From Aquisphaera giovannonii (GTDB taxonomy: Bacteria > Planctomycetota > Planctomycetia > Isosphaerales > Isosphaeraceae), in contig NZ_CP042997.1 of assembly GCF_008087625.1 (NCBI RefSeq), positions 3,596,001 to 3,660,000 on the forward strand: a stretch of DNA of 64,000 bases, read 5' to 3'. Below are positions 13,105 to 22,171 of the stretch, one piece after another; the stretch's first letter is position 1; each line of letters begins with the position of its first letter. The translations under genes and the position numbers were made by a program. The notes beneath the pieces are model-generated. The model had not been told where the DNA came from. It worked only from the letters and a program-made list of their open reading frames with translations, and searched no databases.

Positions 13105-14702
13105 GGACGGTCCCCCCGGAAGACGGCCAGGCGGGCCCGCATCTGCTCGATGAGCTCCCCCTCGCGGACGGAGCGGACGTCGCCCTGCTCGAGGTTCCAG
13201 ACCTCGATGGCCGGCCCGACCGTCACGACCTGGCCCAGCCCGAGCGCCCGGGCCTGGGCGACGGCGGCGGGGAAGCTCAGCTCGGAGAGGACGATCGGCA
13301 CGTTGATCCGCTCCCGGAGGAAGGTCGCCAGGTCGATGGCCGCGGCCAGGTTGGAGGCCGCGCGTCTCGCGTCCGATGCCGGCCCGGACGCCGCGCTGAC
13401 GAGATACCCGCGCGCGTCGCCGTTTCGGTGCGGGCGGCTCTCGCCGCGGGCCTCGCGGACCTCCAGCAGCCGTTCCAGGCCGAAGGCGAACCCCGCGCCC
13501 CGGGCGTCGCGGGGGGAGCCCAGGACGGTGGCCAGCCCGTCATAACGGCCGCCGCCGCAGACCTCCCGGGGGCCGCCCGGCGTGGGCACGACCAGCTCGA
13601 AGATCATCTGGGTGTAGAAGCCGATCCCGCGGCCGAAGCCCATGTCGAGCTCGACGCGGCCCGGGTCGACGCCGTGGTGCCCGAGGGCCTCCATCAGGTC
13701 CCGCAGCGCGGCGACCGAATCCGGGGCATGCCGGGCGTGGTCGCGCTCCAGCCGCTCCAGGACCTCGCCCGCGGGCCCCTTCAGGGCGGCCAGGGCGTGG
13801 ACCTGCTCGCGGACGCGCCCCAGGACGTCGGCCAGCGTGTGGCCCAGGGTCCACTTCCGCGTCAGGCGGTGGATGATCTCCTCGCCCGAGCGCCGGCCGG
13901 TGACGTTGGGCACGAGCTGCCGGAAGAGCCGCTCCACGCCGGCGGCCGGGCCGGCGGCCCCCCCGGCCTGGCCCGGGGCGCCGCCGTCGCCCGTCGCGCC
14001 CAGCCAGCCCGAGAGCCGCTCCAGCGCCGCCTCGATGGCCCGGACGTTCTGCCCCTCGGCGGCCGCCGCGCTGAGCGACTCGACCAGGGCCGAGACCGCC
14101 GCCGGGGGCAGGCCGGAGCGGCCGAGCAGCTCGAGGATCAGGCCGACGTGGCCGACCCGGATCGTCGCGTCGCCGAAGCCGATCGACCGCAGCGACCAGT
14201 CGGCCAGCCAGATGACCTCGGCGTCGGCCGCCGCGCCCCCCGCGCCGATCAGCTCGACGCCCACCTGGGTGAACTCGCGGTCGCGGCCCGGCCCGGTGGG
14301 CTGGAAGCGGAAGGCCGGCCCGGACATGCTCACGCGGAAGGGAAGGGGGGGCGGCTCCTCCGCCTCGGCGTACGCCCGGACGAGGCTCGCCGTCAGCTCC
14401 GGGCGGAGGCAGACCTCCGTGGTCTCCCCGCCACCGACCTCGAACAGCTTCGCCACGATCCCCGCGCCGCTCTTCCGCTCGTGCAGCTCGGCGAACTCCA
14501 GGATCGGCGTCCGGACCGGCCGGTAGCCGGCGCGGCCGAACTGGTCCAGGAGCTGCCGCTCGATCTCCGCGAGCCGCGCGAAGTCGTCGGGCAGCCAGTC
14601 CCGCGTCCCCCGGACGCGCCCGACCGGACGCTCGGCGACCGCGGCCGCGCCGGGATCGGGGCCGGCTTCCGCCGGCCGGGAGGGTGCCGGGCCCCCGCTC
14701 AT
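13101..14702 (-). CDS. hisZ: HisS paralogue, probable ATP-phosphoribosyltransferase regulatory subunit (HisZ-like)
   Basis: This is a class II histidyl-tRNA-synthetase-like protein of 533 residues with recognisable motif 2 (the FRFQPTGPGRDREFTQVG region) and motif 3 (FAFGLERLLE) and a CGGGRYDGL segment. It lies between hisS and hisG, overlapping each by 4 bp. HisZ proteins are HisS paralogues that form the regulatory subunit with short HisG, and the position next to hisG supports that role. It is unusually long for HisZ: it keeps a C-terminal domain of about 95 residues resembling the HisS anticodon-binding fold, and has an Ala/Gly-rich insertion near 13970. A second, specialised histidyl-tRNA synthetase is the alternative. 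Confidence 0.72.
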   Translation of the reverse strand: MSGGPAPSRPAEAGPDPGAAAVAERPVGRVRGTRDWLPDDFARLAEIERQLLDQFGRAGYRPVRTPILEFAELHERKSGAGIVAKLFEVGGGETTEVCLRPELTASLVRAYAEAEEPPPLPFRVSMSGPAFRFQPTGPGRDREFTQVGVELIGAGGAAADAEVIWLADWSLRSIGFGDATIRVGHVGLILELLGRSGLPPAAVSALVESLSAAAAEGQNVRAIEAALERLSGWLGATGDGGAPGQAGGAAGPAAGVERLFRQLVPNVTGRRSGEEIIHRLTRKWTLGHTLADVLGRVREQVHALAALKGPAGEVLERLERDHARHAPDSVAALRDLMEALGHHGVDPGRVELDMGFGRGIGFYTQMIFELVVPTPGGPREVCGGGRYDGLATVLGSPRDARGAGFAFGLERLLEVREARGESRPHRNGDARGYLVSAASGPASDARRAASNLAAAIDLATFLRERINVPIVLSELSFPAAVAQARALGLGQVVTVGPAIEVWNLEQGDVRSVREGELIEQMRARLAVFRGDRP

Positions 14703-16069
14703 GACTGGGCCCTTTCCTGCTCGAGGGCCTGAAGGACGCTGTGCACGGAGTCCACCAGCACCGACCAGGAGAGCCCCTTGTCCTCCTGCCTCGTGGCCAG
14801 GTTCCTCAGGTTGAACACCTGCCGTCCGGCCTCATCCGGGCCGACGATGATCGCGATCTTGTGCCCGTGGTTCGAGCCGTAGCCCATCTGCTTGCCCACC
14901 TGGATCGGCTCCGGATAGACCTCCGCGCCGATGCCCGCGGCCCGGAGCTCGGCCGCCATGCGGAAGGGGATCGCCGGGTCGGTGCCGGGGAAGTTGGCCA
15001 GCAGCACCGGCGTGCCCTTCGCCATCCCCTTCAGCCAGCCGGCCTCGTCCATCAGGGCGAGCAGCCGGTCCAGGCCGATCGACGCCCCCACGCCCGGCAG
15101 GCGCCGCGAGGTGAACAGGCTGGCCAGGTTGTCGTACCGCCCGCCCGACGCCACGCTCCCGAACCGCTCCCAACCCTTGATCGTGGTCTCGAACACGATC
15201 CCCGTGTAGTAATCCAGCCCTCGGGCCAGCCCGAGGTCGATGGAGACCCGATCCTCCGGCACGCCCGCCGCCGAGAGCAGGTCGAGCACCGTCCGCAGGT
15301 TGGCGATCCCCTGGCCGGCCAGCGGCCGGGTGCCCAGGGCGTTCTCGGCCTCGCGGAGCACCTCGACTCCGCCGCGGCCCCCCTCGGCGAACTCGAGCAC
15401 CCGCGACGCCTGGTCCCCGGTCAGGCCGGGCGTCCCATCTCCGGTCGGCTTCTGGAGCTCGGCGAGGACGGCGTCGCGGCCCGCCTTGGCCAGCTTGTCG
15501 AGCGACCGCAGCACCTGCCCGCTGCGGCCGGCGAGGTCCAGCGACTCGAGCATGCCGTCGAGGATCTTGCGGTTGTTCAGCGTGATCGTGAAGTCCGGCA
15601 CGCCGGCCGCGGACAGGGCGTCGTGGATGACCTGGGCGGTCTCGGCGTCGGAGAGGACGCTCTCGGTGCCGATCGTGTCGAAGTCGCACTGGACGAACTC
15701 GCGGAACCGCCCCTTGGCCGGCCGCTCGCCGCGGAAGACCGAGCCGATCGCGTACCGCTTGAAGGGGATCCCCAGCTCGTCCACGTGCTTCGCCACGAAC
15801 CGGGCCAGGGGGACCGTAAGGTCGAATCGGAGGGCCAATTCGCCGGGCGTGCCGCCCTTGTTCGTGACCTCGAAGATCTGGCGCAGCACCTCGTCCGAGC
15901 CCGCCCCCTTGCCGGCGAGGACCTCCATGCGCTCGATGTGCGGGGTCTCGATCGGCACGAAGCCGAAGGCGCCGAAGGTCCGCCGGAAGGTCGCGAGCAT
16001 CCGCTCGCGCGGGATCATCACCGAGGGGGGCAAGTCCCGCAGCCCGCTGGCCACGCGGGGATCGATCAT
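14699..16069 (-). CDS. hisS: Histidyl-tRNA synthetase
   Basis: The 456-residue class II synthetase charges tRNA-His. The histidine-binding signature LDLGLARGLDYYTGIVFE and the motif 3 region GVGASIGLDRLLAL are present, and a C-terminal anticodon-binding domain starts near the GTPVLLANFPG stretch. The start at 16069 has GAAGGAAG about 9 nt upstream; the frame stays open further upstream but that part is not protein-like. The stop overlaps the next gene's start by 4 bp. It is the first gene of hisS-hisZ-hisG, so tRNA charging and histidine synthesis are transcribed together. Confidence 0.95.
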   Translation of the reverse strand: MIDPRVASGLRDLPPSVMIPRERMLATFRRTFGAFGFVPIETPHIERMEVLAGKGAGSDEVLRQIFEVTNKGGTPGELALRFDLTVPLARFVAKHVDELGIPFKRYAIGSVFRGERPAKGRFREFVQCDFDTIGTESVLSDAETAQVIHDALSAAGVPDFTITLNNRKILDGMLESLDLAGRSGQVLRSLDKLAKAGRDAVLAELQKPTGDGTPGLTGDQASRVLEFAEGGRGGVEVLREAENALGTRPLAGQGIANLRTVLDLLSAAGVPEDRVSIDLGLARGLDYYTGIVFETTIKGWERFGSVASGGRYDNLASLFTSRRLPGVGASIGLDRLLALMDEAGWLKGMAKGTPVLLANFPGTDPAIPFRMAAELRAAGIGAEVYPEPIQVGKQMGYGSNHGHKIAIIVGPDEAGRQVFNLRNLATRQEDKGLSWSVLVDSVHSVLQALEQERAQS

Positions 16070-16645
16070 GGACGCACTTCCTTCACTCGTTCGCGAGGTC
16101 ACGGTACGCACGGCATCGTCGAAGAGCCCGGGATTGTACCATCCCGGCCCGCCCGCGGACGACCGGGCAGGCCGCTCGACGCCGATGAATGGGCGCCCCG
16201 CCGCGGCAACCGGCCCGCGGGGCGGGAGCACCGCGACGAGGCAGAATCGGCTTTGATCGTCGCGCCTCGGATTGCGACTCCCACGGCAATCCCCGTGTAG
16301 TCTCAACGACTTATGGAAAATGGCCCGGCCGGCTATGTTGGTCGTTTTTTCGCGAGCGTGCGGACGCCGGGATCCTCGACGGCCCGGGTCGAGGGCCTTC
16401 CGATGCGCGTCATCGCGGACGATGATGTTCATGAGAAGCGTCCCACGGTCCTATCCTCGGCGCGCGCATTCCGCGCACGATCATCGGATAGGATCACGCC
16501 GGCGGCCCGGCCAATTTCACCGGCAGCGAGGATTTGGTGTCCGCGGTTTGTTGTCACCTCCCGCCCCCGGACCGCCACCTTGAGGTGGAGAGGGACGCAC
16601 GGCCGCGGTGGCCGGCAAGGCTGGTCGAGTTGAGAGTGCCGGACG
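16070..16645. other. Divergent intergenic region (576 bp)
   Basis: This gap separates the divergent hisS operon and the sigma-protease fusion gene and should hold both promoters. I found no hexamer pair with good spacing, no T-box-like leader for hisS, and no convincing small gene. A short T run lies at about 16346-16351 (TTTTTT). Confidence 0.45.
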
Positions 16646-19621
16646 ATGAGGGGGATGAGAATGCAGGCCGACAGCACTCCGGGAGCGGACGCGGAGATCT
16701 GGCGGGAGGTCCGGGAAGGGAGCGTCGCGGCCTTCGAGACCCTGGTGCGACGCCATCAGTCCCTGATCTGCGCCGTCGCGTACAGCGGCTGCGGCGACCT
16801 GGCCCTGAGCGAGGACCTCGCCCAGGAGACCTTCTGGGCGGCCTGGCGCCAACGGGCCTCCCTGAAGAGTCCCGAGCGGGTCACGGCCTGGCTCTGCGGG
16901 ATCGCGCGGAACCTGGCCAGGAACGCCCACCGCAAGGAGGCCCATCGCCGGCAAGCGGCGCCGGACGCCGACCTCCTGGCCCGCGTCCCGGGCGGCGACC
17001 CGGAGCCCGCCGAGGAGGCCGTCTCGCGCGAGGAGGAATCGCTCATCTGGAAGGCGCTCGAGCGGCTCCCCGAAGACTATCGCGAACCGCTCGTGCTCTT
17101 CTACCGGGAGGGTCAGTCGGTCGCGGAGACCGCCGCGGCGATGGGCCTGAGCGAGGACGCCGTCAAGCAACGCCTGGCCCGCGGCCGTCGGATGCTGCGG
17201 GCGAGCATGAGCGGCCTCGTCGAGGACGGCCTGCGCCGCAGCCGCCCGGGGCGGCGGTTCACGGCGACGGTCCTGGCCGGACTGGCCGCGCACGGGGCCG
17301 GCGCCGAGGCCGCCTCGGCCGCGACCGCAACCGGCGCGGGCGTCGCGGCCTGGAAGGCCTCGGCCGGGGCCGCCGGGGCGGGCGGGGCGATCGGGGGGCT
17401 GCTCGGCACGCTGGGCGGCCTGCTCGGCGGCTGGCTCGGCACCTGGCTCCCGGCCCAGGCCGCCGCGAGCCGCCGCGAGCGCGACGCGATCCTGCTCGCC
17501 GGCCGCCGCATGATGGCCGTCTCCATCGCCCTCCTCGTCGTCCTGCTCGGCCCGATCCGCGCGTACGCCGGGACGCCCGCGTACCTCCTCGCCTGGGGCG
17601 GCTGGATGGCCACCTTCGCCGCCCTCGTCGGCGCCGAGTGCCTCCGCCTGGCCCGGGAGGTGCAGCGAATCCGCGCCGAGCCGATGACCGACGACGCGCC
17701 GAACGACACGTCGCTTCGGGCGGGGCTCGCCGCGGCGTCGGGCTGGGTCGGCGGCAGGAGCTATCGGAGCGACGCCACCCTATTCGGCCTCCCGCTGATC
17801 GACGTCCAGCTCACCGCCCCGAAGCCGCCGGGCCCGGGCGAGGACTTCCCGGGGCGCGATCAGGGCCGGCGGATCGCCCGCGGGTGGGTCGCGATAGGCG
17901 ACGACGCCCGGGGGCTGCTGCTGGCGGTCGGCGCCACGGCACGCGGCCTCGTCGCGCTGGGCGGCCGGGCGTTCGGCGCCTTGAGCATCGGGGGGCTGGC
18001 GGTGGGCCTGGTGAGCCTCGGCGGGGTCGGGATCGGCGTCGCCGGGATCGGCGGCCTCGGCGCGGGGGTCTATGCGATCGGCGGCGGGGCCGTCGGGTGG
18101 AGGGCGGCCGGCGGGATCGCGCTCGGCTGGGACCTCGCCTGCGGGGGAGGCGCGGTCGCGCGGCACGCGGCCCTCGGCGGGGCGGCCTTCGCCCGCGATT
18201 ACGCCGTCGGCGGCCAGGCCCGCGCGGCACACGCGAACGACGACGCCGCGCGGGCCGCCCTCCTGGATGACCCGTTCACGAGGATCGCCCTCACCGCGAT
18301 GGGCCAGCAGGGCGTGCTCGACAGGATCCGCTCGCCGCGGGGCGGGGGAGCCCAGCTCCCTGGCCAGGCGCCGCCGCCGGAAACGAGGGGCGATTTCGGT
18401 CTCGATAACGGCCTCGCCGTGAGGATCCGGCCCATCGAGGGGGCAGATCGCGCGGCGCTGGTGGTCCTGTACAAGATCGGGGGCGACCACGACCCGCCGG
18501 GCCGTTCCGGCCTGGCCCACCTGCTGGAGCACCTCGCGGTCACGTCGGCGGCCGGCGACTCTCCGTCCCGCACCGCGGAGGGCTTCTACCGCTCGCATCC
18601 GGCCGGCTGCAACGCGCAGACGGGCGACCGCTACACCGCGCTCGCCACCGTCTTCCCGCCGCAGGACCTGGATCGGGAACTCCGGGAGGCGGCGGCCCGG
18701 ATGGGCCGACTCCGGATCACTCCCGCCGACCTCGATCGCGAGCGCCCACGCCTCCTCGACGAGGTCGCCAACATGTTCGGCCGGATCCCGTCGCTCGGGG
18801 CCATCAACGTCGCCAGGGAGCTCGTGCGGCCGGCTCCCCACGGCGGCCGCAAGGGCGGCCTCCCGGAGCAAGTCGCGGCGATCCCCCTCGAGGAATTGCG
18901 GGCCCGCTGGGATCGCTACTACAAGCCCCGGAACGCGATCCTCGTCCTGGCCGGTGCGATCGACCAGGACGCGGCCCGGCGGGCCGTGACGGACCACTTC
19001 GCCGGGCTCGCGCCCGGTGAGCTCATCCCGCCGCCATCCGGGCCCGGTCCGTTGCGAGCCGGCGCCGTCCGCGAGCTGTCCGTGCGGCCGATCGGGCCGA
19101 AGGCCGGCCCGGTTGCCTGCGTCGGCTACGCGGCCCCCGACCCGAGGAGCGACCTCTACGCGCCGTTCCTCGTCCTCGCAGCCCGATTCTGGGCGGCCTC
19201 GGCGACGCAGAATGGCGGCGAGCCCGGCCGGCCGTCGGTCTATTTCCCCGTGCTCGACGACCCCGCCATGCTGGCCGTGAGTGCGACGGCCAGGGCGGGC
19301 GAGACGGCCGCGCAGTCGTTCGCGCGGCTGGAGTCGTTCGTCGCCGACACGGTCGCCCCGCCGCTCCGCGACGGGGAGCGGGAGGCCGCCCGGATGAACT
19401 TCGCGATGTTCCTCGGGACGGCCGAGATGCCGGACGCCGCCCTCGCCCGGAACCCTTACGGCGCGGCGTTCGCCCTCGCCCGCCGCGAGCAACTGGGCAT
19501 CGACCCGGCCGCGGTCGGCCGTGCGTTCGACGCCCTAACCGACCGCGACCTCCGTCGCGCGGCCGACGAGGCGTTCGCCCCGGGCCGGAAGGTCGGTGTT
19601 CGGATTGACCCCGGCGAATGA
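16646..19621 (+). CDS. ECF sigma factor - membrane - M16 metalloprotease fusion
   Basis: One uninterrupted frame of 991 codons. Residues about 28-97 form sigma region 2 (SEDLAQETFWAAWRQR) and about 134-188 sigma region 4 (LPEDYREPLVLFYREGQSVAETAAAMGL is the stretch at 141-168, followed by a helix-turn-helix). An Ala/Gly-rich linker leads to two probable membrane segments at about 288-304 and 311-332. Residues 422-500 are a glycine-rich, hydrophobic repeat. From about 580 to the end is an M16B-sized peptidase: the inverted zinc motif HLLEH is at 625-629 and the third ligand candidate Glu706 lies 77 residues after His629, the same distance as in pitrilysin. The catalytic domain therefore looks intact. 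ATG codons at 16655 and 16661 are alternative starts; the GAGGGGG before 16661 favours the latter. The proposed role, a membrane-held transcription factor carrying its own protease, is inference. Confidence 0.85.
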   Translation: MRGMRMQADSTPGADAEIWREVREGSVAAFETLVRRHQSLICAVAYSGCGDLALSEDLAQETFWAAWRQRASLKSPERVTAWLCGIARNLARNAHRKEAHRRQAAPDADLLARVPGGDPEPAEEAVSREEESLIWKALERLPEDYREPLVLFYREGQSVAETAAAMGLSEDAVKQRLARGRRMLRASMSGLVEDGLRRSRPGRRFTATVLAGLAAHGAGAEAASAATATGAGVAAWKASAGAAGAGGAIGGLLGTLGGLLGGWLGTWLPAQAAASRRERDAILLAGRRMMAVSIALLVVLLGPIRAYAGTPAYLLAWGGWMATFAALVGAECLRLAREVQRIRAEPMTDDAPNDTSLRAGLAAASGWVGGRSYRSDATLFGLPLIDVQLTAPKPPGPGEDFPGRDQGRRIARGWVAIGDDARGLLLAVGATARGLVALGGRAFGALSIGGLAVGLVSLGGVGIGVAGIGGLGAGVYAIGGGAVGWRAAGGIALGWDLACGGGAVARHAALGGAAFARDYAVGGQARAAHANDDAARAALLDDPFTRIALTAMGQQGVLDRIRSPRGGGAQLPGQAPPPETRGDFGLDNGLAVRIRPIEGADRAALVVLYKIGGDHDPPGRSGLAHLLEHLAVTSAAGDSPSRTAEGFYRSHPAGCNAQTGDRYTALATVFPPQDLDRELREAAARMGRLRITPADLDRERPRLLDEVANMFGRIPSLGAINVARELVRPAPHGGRKGGLPEQVAAIPLEELRARWDRYYKPRNAILVLAGAIDQDAARRAVTDHFAGLAPGELIPPPSGPGPLRAGAVRELSVRPIGPKAGPVACVGYAAPDPRSDLYAPFLVLAARFWAASATQNGGEPGRPSVYFPVLDDPAMLAVSATARAGETAAQSFARLESFVADTVAPPLRDGEREAARMNFAMFLGTAEMPDAALARNPYGAAFALARREQLGIDPAAVGRAFDALTDRDLRRAADEAFAPGRKVGVRIDPGE

Positions 19622-19634
19622 GGAGCCAGGCCGA

Positions 19635-19648
19635 CGGGCGGTTGCCCG
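19635..19648. terminator. Short hairpin between convergent genes
   Basis: CGGGC-GGTT-GCCCG forms a 5-bp stem between the stops of the sigma-protease fusion and the DUF2961 gene. It has no T tract, so termination activity is uncertain. Confidence 0.25.
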
Positions 19649-19672
19649 ATCCCGGGCGCGACAGCGATCCGC

Positions 19673-20680
19673 CTACCACTCGTAGGTCCAGACGTACGAC
19701 GTCAGGGTCGTGGGCTTGGGATCGCCGTAGCGGTGCCCGTCGAGTTCCTCCCCGTTGCGCCAGACCAGGCGCAGCCCCTCCTGGAACGGCACCGGGTCGT
19801 CCTCGTGGAAGCGGTAGGCCGAGAACCGATACGACGATCCGGGGCGATCCGGATCGCAGTGGGTCAGGCCGGCGACCGGGTTGTGGTAGAGGCCCGCGTT
19901 GAAGTAATAGGTGCCCAGGAAGTAGTCCTCGGTCCCGGACGACATCCAGACCGGTTCCTTGGCACCGTTCGGATAGGCCCGCAGGCACGCCTCGAGGTAG
20001 TTGAAGTTGTCGCTGATCGCCTCGAAGGTCACCGCGTAGAGCAGGCCCCGGGCCGGGGTGTCCGCGATCGTCACGTCCTTCAGCGGCTCGGCGCGGACCT
20101 TGTCGAGCCGGTGCAGCTTCAGGCGGGCCGACGGCGGCAGGGTGATCCCTCCCAGGCGGACCGGGTAGTCGGTCAGTCCGCGGACGATCCACCAGAAGAC
20201 CTGAGGGTCGCGGACCGAGGGGGCCATGGTGGCGGTGACCTTCACCCCCTTGCCGAACGGGATGCGATAGGTGTTGTAGACGCCGCTGGGCCTCCCCGTC
20301 TTGCCGACCCGGTTCGTCCCCCAGGGCGCCGCGTCGTTGCCCCAGCCGATCCCGTGCCCGAGGAAGAGCGCCATGTCGATGCCCGGCCGCTCCTCCCCGT
20401 CGACGTAGATCCGGATTCGCGTGTCGCCCCAGGCCGGCCAGTCCCCGCCGAACCACATGTGAGTCAGGGTCCCCGCGCCGGCCCTCTCGAAGAGGACCTT
20501 CTCCTCGCCGGGCGAAATCTTCACCTCCTTGCCCATGCCGCCGAAGAGCCGCATCGGCGGCGCGGGGGCCCTCGCCTCGTCGGCCGGGGCCGGCGGCTCT
20601 GCGGACGCCGATTGGATGGCACCGGCGAGAATCAGGGGGCCGAGCAGCAATCCGCGCACGAGCCGCTTCCGCGTCATCAT
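19673..20680 (-). CDS. Secreted DUF2961 family protein
   Basis: The 335-residue protein has a signal peptide (MMTRKRLVRGLLLGPLILAG, then a cleavage site near ASA). The body matches what I know of DUF2961 proteins, with conserved patches such as THMWFGGDWPAW, the GHGIGWGND region, WMSSGTEDYFLGTYYFN and YRFSAYRFHEDDPVPF. DUF2961 proteins are linked to polysaccharide utilisation and some members act as glycoside hydrolases, which fits the neighbouring sugar-type oxidoreductases. GGAGAGG lies 5 nt before the ATG at 20680. The frame continues upstream but that part is in the intergenic repeat and is not protein-like. Confidence 0.85.
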   Translation of the reverse strand: MMTRKRLVRGLLLGPLILAGAIQSASAEPPAPADEARAPAPPMRLFGGMGKEVKISPGEEKVLFERAGAGTLTHMWFGGDWPAWGDTRIRIYVDGEERPGIDMALFLGHGIGWGNDAAPWGTNRVGKTGRPSGVYNTYRIPFGKGVKVTATMAPSVRDPQVFWWIVRGLTDYPVRLGGITLPPSARLKLHRLDKVRAEPLKDVTIADTPARGLLYAVTFEAISDNFNYLEACLRAYPNGAKEPVWMSSGTEDYFLGTYYFNAGLYHNPVAGLTHCDPDRPGSSYRFSAYRFHEDDPVPFQEGLRLVWRNGEELDGHRYGDPKPTTLTSYVWTYEW

Positions 20681-20827
20681 CTCATCCTCTCCGGAGGCAC
20701 GATCGGGGGGATCGACCAGGCCAGCTAGCGAAGGCAGGGGGTACCGTCTCGAAAGACCGAAGAACGGTCCCCGAGGGTTGACCTCGGGGATGACGTCGCA
20801 AGCACAGGTGACCGCGATCGTCAGATC

Positions 20828-20972
20828 GTGGTCCGGACGGGCGAAGCCTCCAGCCTCGCGCGTCGGTGCGATCCGGAGCCGGACGGCCCGGCCTGCCGGG
20901 CTGGCGAGACGGCATTGCCGCATGCCTGTCCGGCTGACGCCGGAGGCTAAAGGCTTCGCCCGTCCGAACCAC
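20828..20972. repeat. Long imperfect inverted repeat (30-bp arms) in the intergenic region
   Basis: The arms 20828-20857 and 20943-20972 are inverted copies matching at 27 of 30 positions, separated by 85 bp. The spacer contains a further perfect GCCCGGC-CT-GCCGGGC hairpin. The whole 377-bp gap between the DUF2961 and alcohol dehydrogenase genes (20681-21057) is otherwise without a gene. The element could be a MITE- or REP-like repeat, or an RNA structure. Confidence 0.7.
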
Positions 20973-20989
20973 ACGCTCACGCGTGTGGT
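20968..20989 (-). terminator. Hairpin downstream of the alcohol dehydrogenase gene
   Basis: ACCACACGC-TCAC-GCGTGTGGT is a perfect 9-bp stem with a 4-nt loop, about 70 bp beyond the stop of the dehydrogenase gene on the minus strand. No T run follows, so it may instead be part of the adjoining inverted repeat. Confidence 0.35.
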
Positions 20990-21057
20990 CACGTTTCCGA
21001 TCCGCGGGCTATTGTGTCAACTCGCGGCGTCACGATCCGGGATGATCCCGGGTGGCG

Positions 21058-22119
21058 TCACTCCTCGTGGACGATGCAGACCTTGCCCGTCTGGCCGCCG
21101 GCGGCGAGCTCGTAGGCCTTCGCGGCCTCGGCCAGCGGGAGGCGGACGGTGCAGGTCCGGTCGGGATGGATGCCCCAGCGGTCCAGCCGCTCGACGAGCT
21201 CCTCCATGTGCTTCAGCGACGTGACCCACGAGCCGAACAGGGTGATCTGCTTGTGGATCAGGTACTTGGAGACGTCGAAGCTGACCGTGCCCCCCTCGCC
21301 GACGAACGCGCAGCGGCCCCAGTCCCGCGTCCCCTGGAGCGCCAGCAGCCGGGCCGGCGCGGCGCCGGAGCAGTCGATGCTGGCCTCGCAGCCGTGGCCG
21401 CCGGTCATCTTCATCACCAGGTCGAGCGCCGAGTCGTCGGCCCTGAGGGCGACATCCACCAGGCCGAGCTCCGTCGCCAGGGTGAGGCGGCTGTCGGAGA
21501 GGTCCGTGCCGATGATCGTCGAGGCGCCGAGCGCCCGGCCGAGCATCGCCGCGGCCAGCCCGACGGGGCCCATCCCCGTGATCAGGAGCCGGTCCTGGCC
21601 GCTGACCTGCATCCGGCGGAGGGCCTCATAGGCGGTGCCGAAGCCGCAGGCGCAGAGCGCGCCGTCGATGTAGGAGAGCGAGTCCGGCAGGCGGATGCAG
21701 GTGTTCTCCTCCGCGAGCAGATAGGGCGCGTGGCCGCCGTCGCGCTGCCAGCCGTACGCGGCGCGCGAGCCGTCGCGGCAGCTGATCATGTAGCCGTGCT
21801 GGCACTCGTCGCAGACGCCGCAGCCGGAGATGTGGTAGATCACCACCCGGTCGCCCGGCCGGAACCGCTTGCAGCCGGGCCCGGCCTTCACGACCTGGCC
21901 GCACGGCTCGTGCCCCGCGATCACGTTCTGGTACCCCTCCGGCCCCTTGCCGAGGTGCTCGCGGTAGATGGCGCGGATGTCGCTGCCGCAGATGGAGGAC
22001 GCCTTCATCCGCACCAGCACCTGGCCGTGGCCCGGCTCGGGGACGGCGTATTCCTGGAATTCGACCGTGCTGTTCCCGGGCAGCACGACGCCCGTCATGG
22101 TGGCCGCTGTGTCGCTCAT
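21058..22119 (-). CDS. Zinc-dependent alcohol dehydrogenase (MDR family)
   Basis: The 353-residue medium-chain dehydrogenase has catalytic zinc ligands Cys44 (SSICGSD) and the GHE motif at His70-Glu71, and the four structural-zinc cysteines 100, 103, 106 and 114. The nucleotide-binding [10 protein letters not shown] motif follows in the middle. The family oxidises alcohols or polyols such as sorbitol, threonine or inositol with NAD(P). The substrate cannot be set from sequence alone. GGAAGGA lies about 8 nt before the ATG. The next gene upstream on the same strand, an aldo/keto reductase, is 52 bp away, so the two are probably cotranscribed. Confidence 0.9.
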   Translation of the reverse strand: MSDTAATMTGVVLPGNSTVEFQEYAVPEPGHGQVLVRMKASSICGSDIRAIYREHLGKGPEGYQNVIAGHEPCGQVVKAGPGCKRFRPGDRVVIYHISGCGVCDECQHGYMISCRDGSRAAYGWQRDGGHAPYLLAEENTCIRLPDSLSYIDGALCACGFGTAYEALRRMQVSGQDRLLITGMGPVGLAAAMLGRALGASTIIGTDLSDSRLTLATELGLVDVALRADDSALDLVMKMTGGHGCEASIDCSGAAPARLLALQGTRDWGRCAFVGEGGTVSFDVSKYLIHKQITLFGSWVTSLKHMEELVERLDRWGIHPDRTCTVRLPLAEAAKAYELAAGGQTGKVCIVHEE

Positions 22120-22171
22120 CGCCTCGTCCTTCCCGCCTCATCGCCGAATTGTATGTCGCCACGTGTTCGCG

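Noticed and set aside
16429-16677. Small minus-strand frame upstream of the sigma-protease gene
   Set aside because: No ribosome binding site, overlaps the sigma gene start, and the translation has no protein-like features.
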